DNA of 32,324 nt from Cercozoa sp. M6MM (GCA_040357565.1 JBDODJ010000126.1); one strand, 5' to 3'; positions 20,523 through 31,340 are shown, numbered from the stretch's first letter. Notes: generated by a model from the letters alone, not told the origin. Program-made: numbers and translations.

Positions 20523-22067
20523 ATGTACCAAGCGCTGAAGACTTCGTGGCCGAAGGTGCAAAGAATCTGTCAGTTTTCAGTTGCGGAGATTGTATTTATG
20601 TTTCTTTATCCGGTCTGCTGTCTCTACGCTTTGCTGCGTCGTATGACTGGGTAATGTCGTCGTAGTGGCGATCGCTCATACGAAAGACAGTGCATGTGCT
20701 CTTGGATGCGCATGGAGAACCTCGCTTTGTGCTAAACGTCGTCGGCGGTCTCATTAGCTTGTGGACATGTTCCAGTTGGAGGAATATACTGGCAACTGAC
20801 GAGGGTGCTCGCGCTTTGGGTGACATAAACAAGGTGACGACACATCTCTCGCATGCCGTGATTTGCATGCTTTTCGCCCAGCTTTGCCAAGCACTGCGTG
20901 TGCCGCTGGTGTATACCCTGTTGATCACGCTGCTGTCGATCTGCAGCACTCCTAGCTCTATGTTCGACACTCATGCCTCTGGCAGTCCCCTCGTGGACAG
21001 AGCAAAAGAGTTGCTTTTGTTTGCATGGCTGCTTTGTCTGGCGCGACGCTTCTGTGGCACTGCCACGCTCCTTTTAATCGCGTGGTGTACCTTCCTTGTA
21101 CCGTTTTCTTTAATGCCCCCCCCCCCCCGGTGGTCTTTAGTATTCTTTGCACACTGTTTGATTGCATTCAATGCAGCCGCCTTTTTCGGCTGTGTGTGTG
21201 AGTTTCGGTCACCTCGCAGTACTGTGGCAGCATTTACGGTCGAAGCTGCCAGCGGGACAACAATGTGGCGTTGTGTCTCTGTACTGTGGATTGTCTCTTT
21301 GGATCACATATCTTCTGGCCGGTCTTTTCTCGCAAACTGGGTACAGCATGCTTTCTGAAGTTGTTTTGGTACTAGTATTGACACCCTCTGTGAATAGGGA
21401 CGCGTCGACGCAGTACTTCGACTGTATACCAGACAGTGTGTCAACGTTGCAGCTGCAGCTCGTGATGATGTTGGTGGCGGCACTGGTGCTTTGTGTGTTT
21501 GCTTGGCGACTTCTCACCGGTGCAAGGTCGGAACATGCTCCATGTAGATGGTTTCTCGCTAGTAAGTGCCTTCGTCTTGGATCTAGATGTATGTATATAT
21601 AAATGTATACGTACACCCTGTGATTCACAGAAAAACCGCATAACAACAGAGAGTTGGTGACGGTGCCTCTTGTAGTCGCTTTCGTTTCGATTATCTGGGC
21701 CTCCCCCGTGCCAGTGTTATCGCGGCAGTACGCCACGCTTACTCTGCCGGCATCGTGCCTGTTGCTGTGGATCACGTGCGACCTCTACCGTGTGCCTGGC
21801 TTGCTTCGGCTCGGTTTCACGGCGCTACTGCACTCGCTCGCGGTGGCGACGTCGCATTGCTCATCGGGTGCCTTGTTGTGGCTGATGCACCTGACGCTCT
21901 TGGCCGTCGCTCTCGATGCGCCTGTGATCCCTTTTCGCTCAAACGACTCGATAGAGGAAGCTACCAGTGCGGGACATAGCGACGCACTTGACACTGTCAA
22001 GGAGTGCCAACGGCGGCAACGACGACACTCAATCTCAGTCGTTAAACACATCGCTGTTGATCAGTAG
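20523..22067 (+). CDS. Uncharacterised multi-pass membrane protein
   Basis: Family not recognised. Start MYQALKTSWPKVQRICQF at 20523; the first exon ends ...YALLR and a 50-nt intron (20641-20690) joins it to LHVLLDAHGEPRF. About eight to ten hydrophobic spans follow, including FVLNVVGGLISLWT, LVYTLLITLLSICS and ATLLLIAWCTFLVPF, then WITYLLAGLF, MMLVAALVLCVFAW, PLVVAFVSIIW and LLWLMHLTLLAVAL. A 22- or 28-nt intron (21192/21198-21219) is needed to keep frame between FNAAAFFG and LLWQHLRSKLPAG. A third intron (about 21562-21628) starts GTAAGTG. A 13-C run (21116-21128) encodes the Pro stretch in LMPPPPRW. The C-terminus is hydrophilic and basic (KECQRRQRRHSISVVK), so probably cytosolic. All frames join in phase. 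Confidence 0.72.
21198..21219 (+). other. Ultra-short intron (22 nt; 28 nt if the upstream GT is used)
   Basis: GTGAGT...CTCGCAG, 22 nt, shifts the upstream frame (phase 1 after base 21197) exactly into the long downstream frame LLWQHLRSKLPAG. Retaining it leads to a frame that continues open to 21358 but loses the downstream hydrophobic spans. Confidence 0.65.
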
Positions 22068-22770
22068 TTGGCTGTGGTTGCAATTTAGCTGCATCTAAGC
22101 CAGGGAAAGTGCAAGAAAATGAGTAAACACAAGTACACAAACGGTGTACCGCTTAGTCAACGTAAGGAAACCGCTGTTCAAGAAACACGCTCAGTCCAAG
22201 ATCAACGTAAAAACCGCAGTTCGAGAAACATGCTCAGTCCAAGCGGCACTTCGTCACGTCATCCACAAGTTGGGTGACAAAGAAAACTTGGGTAGTGGGG
22301 AAACTGAGATGAAAGCGTCGAAGTGCTTCGATCACTTTGTCTGCCAACATGCGCACGGTGTTCTGTCACGTCACGGTAATTTAGTAAGTTTATACAGAAT
22401 AGCTGAAGGCAATTGTTTCAGGGAAATTCTATAAATTAATTTTAAGTTTACCCCGAGGGGTCTTCGTGCAACCGTCCGAGCAAAATCAGAATCTTGCTAC
22501 TCCTCCAACTGGATATGGCCGAACACGCCAGCAACGGCTTTGACTGTGTTTTGATTTCAAACCCTAGTCCCAGACAAAAGAAGCAGAAGCTACCGTCTCA
22601 GCTACAATAGGTGAAACCAGATCTTCTACAGTAAGCAGTCAATGGAGAGATAGATTATCATCCACTGTAAATTTACAGCCACTCTGCACTGGCTACGCAG
22701 CATTAAATTTATTTTCTTTTTTTCAGCTAACGAAGCAGTGCTCACTGGAAGTCGCATAATCCACAACAAA
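22068..22770. other. Spacer with an open frame and a tandem repeat
   Basis: It precedes the CutA start. ATG 22120 opens a 52-codon polar frame (MSKHKYTNGVPLSQRKE...) that could be the first exon of a small disordered protein. Further open segments at about 22450-22610 contain LATPPTGYGRTRQQR and, in another frame, MAEHASNGFDCVLISN. No family recognised and splicing not resolved. A pyrimidine tract and CAG at about 22720 could be a 5'-UTR intron acceptor for CutA. Confidence 0.3.
22157..22244. repeat. Imperfect tandem duplication, about 44-bp unit
   Basis: TCAACGTAAGGAAACCGC...CTCAGTCCAAG at 22157-22200 is repeated at 22202-22243 with a 2-base deletion and three substitutions. Confidence 0.8.
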
Positions 22771-23478
22771 ATGAGCGCTTTGAAGGTGCTAATGGGCTTT
22801 GTGACCGCCCCCTCCAACGAGGTCGCTCTACGGCTTGCGAAGGTATAAGTATTGTATAACTTTCGGTTCCACTGTTTACTTGTACTGAGTAAATTTACCA
22901 GTATCGCAATTTTCTGTGGCAGGGTTTGGTCGAAGACCAGCTAGTTGCCTGCGTCAACATAGTTCCGACAATTCAGTCTGTCTACCGGTGGCAGGTATCG
23001 ACACTTTATCTTTGGAGTCGTTTGCTTTGTCTGAAATGTACAGTAACGTAAAGTGATAAGCAGGGAGAAATCCATACTGACAATGAAAGCTTACTCGTGT
23101 TGAAAACCACAGAAGCTCGCGTCGACGAGGTCAAGAGCTTCGTGTCGCGTCACCACCCATACGATGTGGTACAGATACTGTCGACTTGGCTCCCTTCTTG
23201 AGTCCTTGTACTGTAATCAACTGAACGGTTTTGGAGCAGCCCGAAGTGATTTTTTCGCACATCACTGCGGGAACGGATGCGTATTTGAGGTATTATACAT
23301 TTTTCATTTTTGTAGCATTGGTAAATTAATGTGGTCAGCTTTAAATATTGTCGGAGCACAACTTACCTATCGATACATGTATCAATATAATTTCAGTTTG
23401 ATGTTTTCTGTAGCTTTGTGCGAAAAAGCACACAGCTGGATCCAGCGGCAGCCGAGCAGAAAGAGTCGAACAAGTAAC
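22771..23478 (+). CDS. cutA: CutA family divalent-cation-tolerance protein
   Basis: Start MSALKVLMGFVTAPSNEVA at 22771. Exon 2 gives GLVEDQLVACVNIVPTIQSV then YRWQ. Exon 3 gives GEIHTDNESLLVLKTTEAR then VDEVKSFVSRHHPYDV. Exon 4 gives PEVIFSHITAGTDAYLR. These are the CutA1 signature blocks: FVTAPxxEVA, LVxxxLxACVNI, YxW, E.LLVxKT, HPYDxPEVI and ITAGxxxYL. The last exon adds SFVRKSTQLDPAAAEQKESNK and a stop. CutA forms very stable trimers with a ferredoxin-like fold; bacterial forms were linked to copper tolerance, and the eukaryotic role is unclear. No signal peptide is visible, so the protein is probably cytosolic. The length, about 120 residues, is normal. All four introns keep phase. Confidence 0.9.
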
Positions 23479-23772
23479 GACCCTAGTCCAACACAAAGCG
23501 ACGCTACAGCTGGCTATGGTTCGTTTTCACGTCAGTGAAGTTAAAACGATAATTGATAAGCCTGCCTTCCAGGTTCTCTGGCAGTTTTCGTGAGGTCAGC
23601 GGTCACGGTCAAGGGTCAGCTTGTAGTTCCTGCCCATCGAGTTTGCCATGCACTCTTTATCCGTATCGGTACATAAATACACTCTGTCGCGAGGCGATCT
23701 TAGTGCATCTTGTCGATCTCGGCGCAGAATCTTAGCGTTCCTCACGGACCGGCAACCAACATTCCATACGTG
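23479..23772. promoter_or_regulatory. Short spacer between co-oriented genes
   Basis: 294 bp between the CutA stop and the next start. A frame out of phase with CutA stays open to 23538. No regulatory motif recognised. Confidence 0.35.
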
Positions 23773-24854
23773 ATGTTGTTTGCGCTGTCGTTTTTTCAGT
23801 TTGTCGTATCAGCTGTGCTTGGATCTGACTCGTACTGCTTTCAGTTGAAATTTCTTTCTCTTTGTGACCTTCAGCTGTATTGCGAATTTTGTCAGCGCGT
23901 GTTTGGCTCAGTTTGACTACCCGCACGAATGGGACATCCGAGATCTGATCCAACTCTACGCGGACTATTTTCCGATACCCGTCCAAATCGGTCCGCGTTT
24001 TGAAGCAGCTACTGTCTCGGATGTTGACACTTTGCTTCTGAAGATTTCCCCTGCGTCCTCACTGGTCGACTCAAACAAACACATTGAGCGATTTAAACTG
24101 CCAGGAGCACCTCTACTGCACCTTTTTGCGAACCGCCATTCTAACGAGTTGACTTGGAAGAACAAGCTCAATGCATTTGCACGACATTGCTTCGGTGCGC
24201 GCAATCTCGCAGCAGTCAGCATGGAAGTTACCTTCTTGGGAAGTTACAACTCGGAAAGGCTTTCGGTAAGCATGCCCTATATGTTCCGTTGGAAACCTCT
24301 GAGCTTTAGCAACTCAATCTGGGATCGGGGATGTCAACTCGTAGCCACACCCGTCAAACTCACCACGCTTGCTTGTGCCTCTGATTGGCGACATAGACTT
24401 AATCCTGCCAGGAGAAGGTTTTTACGAGCTTATTTCTGGTGTCAACGCCTTGTACTTGCCGCCCGAACAGACGGCATTTCTGTACCCACAATCCACTTGG
24501 GCAGTGTATGCAGAAAGTAAGTTTAAGTGTTCTACTGGAGTTGGAGGGTTTTAATTTTATACATCTGTTAACGGTATACAGTGACTTCTTGTTTCAGTAC
24601 TTGTGGACCTATCTGGCGCATCTAAAACCTCCAGTCCAACCATGTATAAGCACAAAGCCGTAAATTTACTGGAAGCATTATCGGTTGCTTTTGTCTGCCT
24701 GGGCAGAGCAGAGTGGACGATCTTGGTTCTTGCTACCGGTCTTCTTTTGTGGATCTTCATAGCGGCGTTGTGGATTGACCACAGGCGTCAGGCTGTGCCA
24801 GGCCCAGAAAGACTCAACTTCCCACGAGGACAAACCACTGTAAAACTAACTTAA
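23773..24854 (+). CDS. Type I membrane protein, unknown family
   Basis: Start MLFALSFFQFVVSAVLGSDS at 23773 is a good signal peptide. A 43-nt intron (GTACTGC...CTTCAG) joins it to CIANFVSACLAQFDYPHEW. The lumenal part continues IRDLIQLYADYFPIPVQIG, DTLLLKISPASSLVD and RFKLPGAPLLHLF. It then reads AARNL-like and MEVTFLGSYNSERLS, then, after an intron ending AACTCGTAG, RLLVPLIGDIDLILPGEG, FYELISGVNALYLPP. The last exon carries the membrane span WTILVLATGLLLWIFIAALW and a short polar cytosolic tail ending TTVKLT. The architecture (signal peptide, about 230-residue lumenal domain, one C-terminal span) resembles ER or Golgi accessory subunits, but I recognise no family. The words IRDLIQLYADYFPIPV recall Hsp90 middle-domain strands, without other support. 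Confidence 0.66.
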
Positions 24855-24923
24855 ACTTACTGGGATACCTGGTTTCGTCCGGTTCATGAGTTGTCCTCAC
24901 AGTTGACGATCCCAAGCCATGTA

Positions 24924-25285
24924 ATGAAACCAGAAGATGCCGAAAGAGGAATGCGACGGTGTCTAGCGGATGTGGATCCTATGTCCAGCAACCACCCTGA
25001 CAAAAATCAAGCAAGAAAACACAAGTTCAGGCTCGATCATTGTCAGTGTTTGATATGGTACGTGTGCTGCTGCAATAACCGCACCCCGATAATCGACAAC
25101 CCACTGCTAGTATGAATACTTCGCGGTTTTAGTTGGGAGGATTTGCACGTCAACAAATCTGAGGTTGCCAGTATTCAGGTGGGTCTCTGTTGATTCCTTA
25201 TCAGCTGCAGTTCCAAGACAAATTCATGGGGTCTGTGTTCAGTGCTGTCGAAGCGCAATAATGCATGCTGACTGGTACAACACAC

Positions 25286-25339
<54 letters not shown>

Positions 25340-25349
25340 NNNNNNNNNN

Positions 25350-25403
<54 letters not shown>

Positions 25404-25707
25404 TACACACACACACACACACACATACACACACGCACACACACGCACGCACGCGTTTTTGCAAATTCACACAGCTTTGCGCGTCATCTTTCCTTGAGGT
25501 ACCAATACCAATATCAGCACTGTCGATTTCTAGATACGTGGTACCATCCATTATGCGCTTGATGCGATTTTACCGACAGTCAAGACTTTAGGTACAATAT
25601 ATTTGCCAAGTTATCTCAAGTGCGACAAGTACACCTGACACCTGTGATTTCACAGATGCGTCTTGTGCCGGCAACCTGTGCCAAAAGAGTGGTTTGGGAT
25701 AGAATAA
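24924..25707 (+). CDS. Possible small RING-like zinc-finger protein
   Basis: Pieces read MKPEDAERGMRRCLADVD and FRLDHCQCLI, then, in phase across an intron, CWEDLHVNKSEVASIQ. An exon at about 25215-25275 gives QIHGVCVQCCRSAIMHADW. A CA-filled intron follows, then FLEVPIPISALSIS (about 25480-25530). A final exon gives CVLCRQPVPKEWFGIE and the stop at 25705-25707. CLIC...H-x2-C-x2-C...CVLCRQPVP follows RING finger spacing (C-x2-C, then H-x2-C-x2-C, then a terminal C-x2-C-R-x-P), which would make it a ubiquitin ligase module. The expected third Cys just before the His was not found in my splicing. Phases around 25186-25215 and 25480 are unsettled. It starts only 70 bp after the preceding stop. 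Confidence 0.42.
25278..25453. repeat. (CA)n microsatellite with assembly gap at 25340-25349
   Basis: A CA run with CG and TA variants on the right side and ten Ns in the middle. It lies in an intron of the RING-like gene model. Confidence 0.95.
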
Positions 25708-26181
25708 GGCACTTTCGTTCGCACTTGTTTAAAAAAACGCGAAAAACGAAACACTCTGTTCTTATACGTCCACCACCAATCCAAAGAAGCGGACATTGCG
25801 ATAAAAGGTGCGACCGACGCATGAACACCGTCAGTCGAGTTTCATAAGTTTGCATGGCTGCCAGCGACAAAACTACAGCGCAGTATCGCGTCGTGCATAC
25901 GCTTGTCTCAAACCAGGCATATTAACCATCCAAATGATGGTTTATTAATGCCTTTAAGTGGTTTAAAAATCGCTTCTCAACTCCAAATCAATCTGAAAAA
26001 CAGAACCCATAGCTTTTTCTCGATCTCCGACGGACACTTTTGAATTGAATTGCCCGCAATTCATAGCCGTTACACGCACACGACACAACAGTGCTGGGTA
26101 CCGGAGAAGTGCCAGTGGACGCGAACCTCACAGTTCCCAAAATATACATGCTTAAACAGCGCAGACGGACGGGACGGGGCT
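25708..26181. other. Convergent spacer between the RING-like gene and kinesin
   Basis: It contains the 3' ends of both genes and a hairpin at 25916-25952. No other coding signal. Confidence 0.5.
25916..25952. repeat. Imperfect hairpin (about 15-bp stem, 5-nt loop)
   Basis: GGCATATTAACCATC, loop CAAAT, then GATGGTTTATTAATGCC: the arms pair with a 2-base bulge. It sits between two convergent genes and could form at either 3' end. Confidence 0.7.
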
Positions 26182-29100
26182 TTACTGACGATGCATGCGC
26201 ACTGGCGGCGCCTTGGGAGTCACGCGTCGACCACCACGGATTGGAATGACCACATGTCTGCGCTCGGTCGACATAGCGCGCCCACGTCCACCACCCGACT
26301 GCTGCAGACGATGCACCTGTTCAAAGCACACACCGTTTTTCGCCTTATCTGTCAAAAAGCCAGCATGATTGTTCGCACCTGCTTTTGCAGAGCATCGATG
26401 CGATCCTGCATTTCCTGTCGTTTCTGGTGGTTTAAACGTGCCGTTTCCAACAAAGCCTGCTCGTGCAGGGTTGCATCTTGCCGCATCTCTTTAACCTGCG
26501 CGCACATGTCTTGATAGCTCCCAAAAAGGCGATAACACTCAGGGCAAGATACAAGACGCTGCAGCCGTCGACGTTCGGTGCGCGCAGCCAACATGCCATG
26601 ATCGAGCTCTGCCCTCATAGGAAACAATAACACAATCACAGAGCCAGAGTAGTCAAGAGCACCTGCGAACTGTTGCTGCAGACGCACGTGCTGATCGATC
26701 TATAGGGAAAAGTTGGGGGAGATGAAAGAGACATCATCAAAAGTGACAGTGCGATTTAAAAGCACCTTAATCGACAAAGAATCCATGAGCAGTTGTAACT
26801 CGAACTGCAGCTCGCGTTTCTCCTACAGCAACAACAGACATCCCACAGGAGGAGGATGGACGAACAAAAACACAAGACACCTGAATCCACGCCTTTGCAC
26901 CTGCTGTCGAGGCCTCTTGTTCCTACGAGTAACATGCGGACCCTCTTAAACACACAAGGAATCAGGCAAGCAAAAATGAAACACACAGCAGCCTCGTCGC
27001 GCTTCATTTCGGCAATAAGCCGTGCACGTGCTAGATAAAAAATGTGCAGTGCATGCATCGGTTCAAAGGCAAGATTGAGTACCTTGCTCCTTGGCTGCCA
27101 GTTCATCGTTAGCACGTTGCAACGACTCCTGCAGCAGCTTGACCTGTGACACACATGCACATGTGTACACAACAAAGTCCTTGTATCTGCCTGTAGCAAG
27201 AGTAACCTGGTGTTCAAGTTTCTCGGAACGTTCCTCATCTTCCCTCTGCTTGTCTTCGGACTACTCAGGGAAGAAATCCTCGCGCGCGCGCGCGTGTGTG
27301 TGTGTGTATGTGTACCTGCTGCAAGCGACTCTCGAGTTGCGGGATGATGTCGTTAATCTTGGACTGCGCCACGACTAGCGACTGCTCGATCTGCACACAG
27401 ACACACACAAGTATACACCACAGGACATACACCACAGGACGAACATTGAGACAGAAACAATACGTTTTCACGCTGCAGTTTCGCTTCACTCGCCGAATCT
27501 CGAAGAACTTCGTTTTCGTCCGCTGCATCAGACATACATGCACAAATACATATTATGAATACACATACATGAAAAGCAAACACAGGATACACAGCTGCTG
27601 CATCTGCTGCTCAAGTTTCTGAGAGCGCTGCAGTGCTTGTTCGTACTGTCGTTGCAGCTGCACGACGACTGCCGCGGCGCCGCTGCCCTCTGCTGCAGTC
27701 TATGCCCAGCCAGTCACATAAAATCATATGCACACTGTCGTTTAGTAAAAACGGAGAGGGCAATACATCTTGGGCACTGCGCAGCGCAGCCGTGTCGGCA
27801 ACCTCGACGCGGTCCATTGCTGTTACCGAGTCCACATCTGACTCGGGCGACAGCGGACAAGACCGCGTCTTGGATCCTGTGTCTCCCTACACAGTGGTGT
27901 AGCCTCCTCTAGAGTAACTGTGCGAAAGCAGACAGAGGAGGTACCAGATCAGTCTGTAACGCCTCGATCAGTTGCTGCTGCTCGCGCAGTTGCGATTCAA
28001 GTTTGCGGACGATTCGTCTGTTAACACAGAGATCACGTAGATACATGCAAAGGTCGAACAAGCACGGTGCAAACGTACTTGTACTCAGCAACAGTTTTCT
28101 CGGCATTGATGCGCGCCTTGTTGGTCACTGCACGGACATGGATCTCCAAACATGCAACAACACACGCAAGGAGAGTCCAGGATTAACACTGAGTGGGTAC
28201 CCTTCTTGGCACGCTCACCGAACCTCATCGTCGATATCGTCTCTATAGGTAGACAAGTCAATCATAGAGTGTACAATCAGAGTACGAGTACCCTCGACAT
28301 TGAAGGACATTGGCGAGGCACACACGACTAGCGACGTCTTGGCGTTACCACCCAGCGAGTCCTGCACCCATACCGACACATTGAGAGTGTGCACACAAAA
28401 CACATGCAAGCACCTGCAGCAGACGCGTCAGTTTCGAGTCACGGTACCGTACGTGCGCTCCCTGCACACATACACAGACATACATAGATACTCACACACG
28501 CAAACACATACATAAGGGAAGCGTGCAAAACTACCTTTTCGGAGGAGAGAGCGTTGATGACATTGCCCAGCGCCGAGAGTGACTGGTTGATCTTCTTGGC
28601 CTCTTCAAGCAGCTGACCCGAGGCGCCTGTCTTGCGCACCTGCAGGGACACAGCCTCGTCTTTTCCCCGACTGACCTCAACCTGTCGAGACAACAATGCT
28701 ACCTTTTCACTGCCGGCAAGATCGCACAAGGTGATTTTACTCGTCGACTTTGCGTTGGTAGAAGTGTCTGCAGTGACGTACACAGTGTACAAAGTGCAGG
28801 CAATTGTACAGTAACTGGGGAGGGATACATGCCTACCTGTCTTGGTGAGACGCATCAGCAACACAGCATGCGAACGTGAAGAACCGGCATTCATCTAAAC
28901 CGACACACAAAGTAAATAACACGCGCACAAGCAGTACACGAGGTACCTTGGTGGAAGATACGGCACGGTTCTCCTGCCCGAGCTCCATGACATCGAGCGT
29001 CTCTTGCACGCTGGCCACCGATGTCATGGTCACTCCGTCCACTGCAGGCACACAGACCCAAGTAAATCAAGACATCAACATCGGACACAGATAACCAGGT

Positions 29101-30168
29101 GGACACACCGTAGATTCCACGCTTGGGATCCTCGCGGACGCGAAGGTTCTGCTTGGTCGAGTCCAGTAGGTCGCGAATACGCTCGCAGTAGATCTCAACG
29201 TAGCTGACCTAAAGGAAGGCAAGTGCAACAGGCAGTACATTCTGTGTTGTCGAATTTGAAAAAAAAAGTACCTGCACTGTAAATTCAAAGGTGTCGGGCG
29301 AGTCGGCGATTCGCTCAAAGATAGTCTCACTGAGTAAAGCAAGAGCAATTTGTGTTCCTTGAATTGCCACAGTTGAGGCACAAAAAGACGTCAACTCACA
29401 TGGTGCGAGGGATCAGACCGCGCAGTTCCGTGTGGTGCACACCTTCCTACCCACAGGGAAATGTATATTCACCCAGAACACACACATCGGGTACCATGGT
29501 GAAAGTCTTGCCTGCACCCGTCTGGCCGTACACAAAAATTGTTGCATTGTAGCCACTCATGACGTCCTCCACACTACGCACATAATATAAGCAGCAGATA
29601 GTATACAACCCTTTGATAAAGTAGATAAAGCAGCAGAGATATACATGGGCAGTGCGGTGTGTTCAAAGACACCGTCTTGTGTGGAGTCCGGCCCGAAAAC
29701 GTGATCGAACTGTGCAGGCACACGTGGTGTACTCCACCTTCCCGGTTTATCCCCTCCCCTTAGCCCTTTACCCCTATGCACACGCTTCAGGGAAGTACCG
29801 AGAAATTGCGCGTCGAATCATCACTCATCCGCAGCGACAGCGACCGATTGTCCTGAGACTGAAAAGTGCCATAATATACAGCTTTTTTTGTTTTTGTTTT
29901 GTTAATCAAATGATTCAATACCAACGACAGCACATCGACGGAGCCCTCATCAATTTCTCGCTGGTTTTGTGGACGGCTGCAAACGTACAAAACTGCTTTC
30001 TGTGTCAACCGAGGGAGAAAGAGGAAGGGTAGAAACTAACAACGTACAATCGTGCGAACACGCGAATCGAGTCTCCTTTCTTCTTCTCACCCCGACTGCC
30101 CGATTTAGAGAAGAGAAAAGGTGTGAAGCTGTGCGCAAGGGAAAGGGATTATGACAAACATACGGCAT
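26182..30168 (-). CDS. Kinesin-1 (conventional kinesin) heavy chain
   Basis: Plus-end-directed microtubule motor with an N-terminal motor. The ATG at 30166-30168 sits in a first exon with only five coding bases (MP), followed by [18 protein letters not shown]. The motor reads [20 protein letters not shown] and [19 protein letters not shown], then AGKTFTM (P-loop). Next come [37 protein letters not shown] (switch I) and [11 protein letters not shown] (switch II). The motor ends with [39 protein letters not shown] and [15 protein letters not shown]. The neck [14 protein letters not shown] leads to a long coiled coil over about ten exons ([70 protein letters not shown]). The tail contains [18 protein letters not shown], resembling the autoinhibitory IAK box. 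Motor sequence and tail both point to kinesin-1. The stop is at 26182-26184. Confidence 0.96.
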
Positions 30169-30345
30169 CTTGGCGCAGCAATGGCACCACAGAAACTAAA
30201 TAATCAGTGCACACACGCCTACACGGACGTCAAACGATGTTGCGCGGCGCCTCTAGCCCCCTTTAAAGATACAACATGATTTTTTGTTTTGGTGCGGTGC
30301 GGTACGGTACACTACAATTGTACAGTTGTAAGTTGTACTGTAACG
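30169..30345. promoter_or_regulatory. Divergent promoter region, kinesin / F-box gene
   Basis: 177 bp between two divergent starts. It includes GGTGCGGTGCGG and GGTACGGTAC direct repeats and a TACAATTGTA palindrome near 30313. Confidence 0.4.
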
Positions 30346-30919
30346 ATGCGACTCCACGAGCTACCCAATGATTTGCTAGTACATGTACCATTCATTCATT
30401 GCTATTGTTTGGCGCGGAATTTTGTGTGGAACTGCAGGTGGCGAAATTTTTGCCGATTCGCCAGTTGTATTCGGTTTGCGCAAGAAGGTACTTGTACGTT
30501 GCGGAAACGGTGTAATTGTGCAGTGTTTGTAACTGAGTGGTGGCTGTGTGCGTCAGCCCGTGGCTGCGCCGTGCCGCCGACGGAGCAAAGGTTTTGTGGT
30601 GTCGTCTGTGCCCTAAAATAGGTGATTGCGTGTAGGAGCATGTCTTTCGGCAAATTCCGCTTCCTTTATCTCGAATTTTGTCTGCTTCGGTATGATTCCG
30701 CTCTCCTCGACAACATCGGGGGTGTATCTGTTCCCTTTGAGTAGGGAATAAAGCACATCAAGCTTGCCGATTTGCAACGAGCTGAAGATGAAAAGTGCGT
30801 TTTTGTCTTTGTTGTTTAACAGAGGTTGATGTTTGTGAGCGTTCGCAGACAAAAGGACTTACCAGAATTACGCCATGAAATCTTGCGCTCTCTGGTATCG
30901 TCTGATCACCCAGTTCTTG

Positions 30920-31016
<97 letters not shown>

Positions 31017-31284
31017 CATCTGCCACCTGACAGAATGTGCAGCAGAAGCGTCAGTTGCACGATTACGTTTTCTCACTGTGGTACGTTTTGGCTTAAGCTC
31101 ACGTGACAGGTGAATTTATGTCTGTGCACGCTACAGCGAGGAATGTCTCCGTGCTCCGGGGAATAAACGACGGGTACGCCGCATGCAGTTGCCGGGCTTG
31201 TCGGTCCAGCTGTGCCACTCGTGCTCGCGAGGTCGCAAGTACCGCTGCTGTTCCCTGCAACAAGCAAAAAAGATGGTACGATTA

Positions 31285-31340
<56 letters not shown>

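Noticed and set aside
23895-23975. Hsp90 fragment (IRDLIQLYADYFPIPV)
   Set aside because: Short local resemblance only; the surrounding protein has a signal peptide and a C-terminal membrane span and no other Hsp90 motifs.
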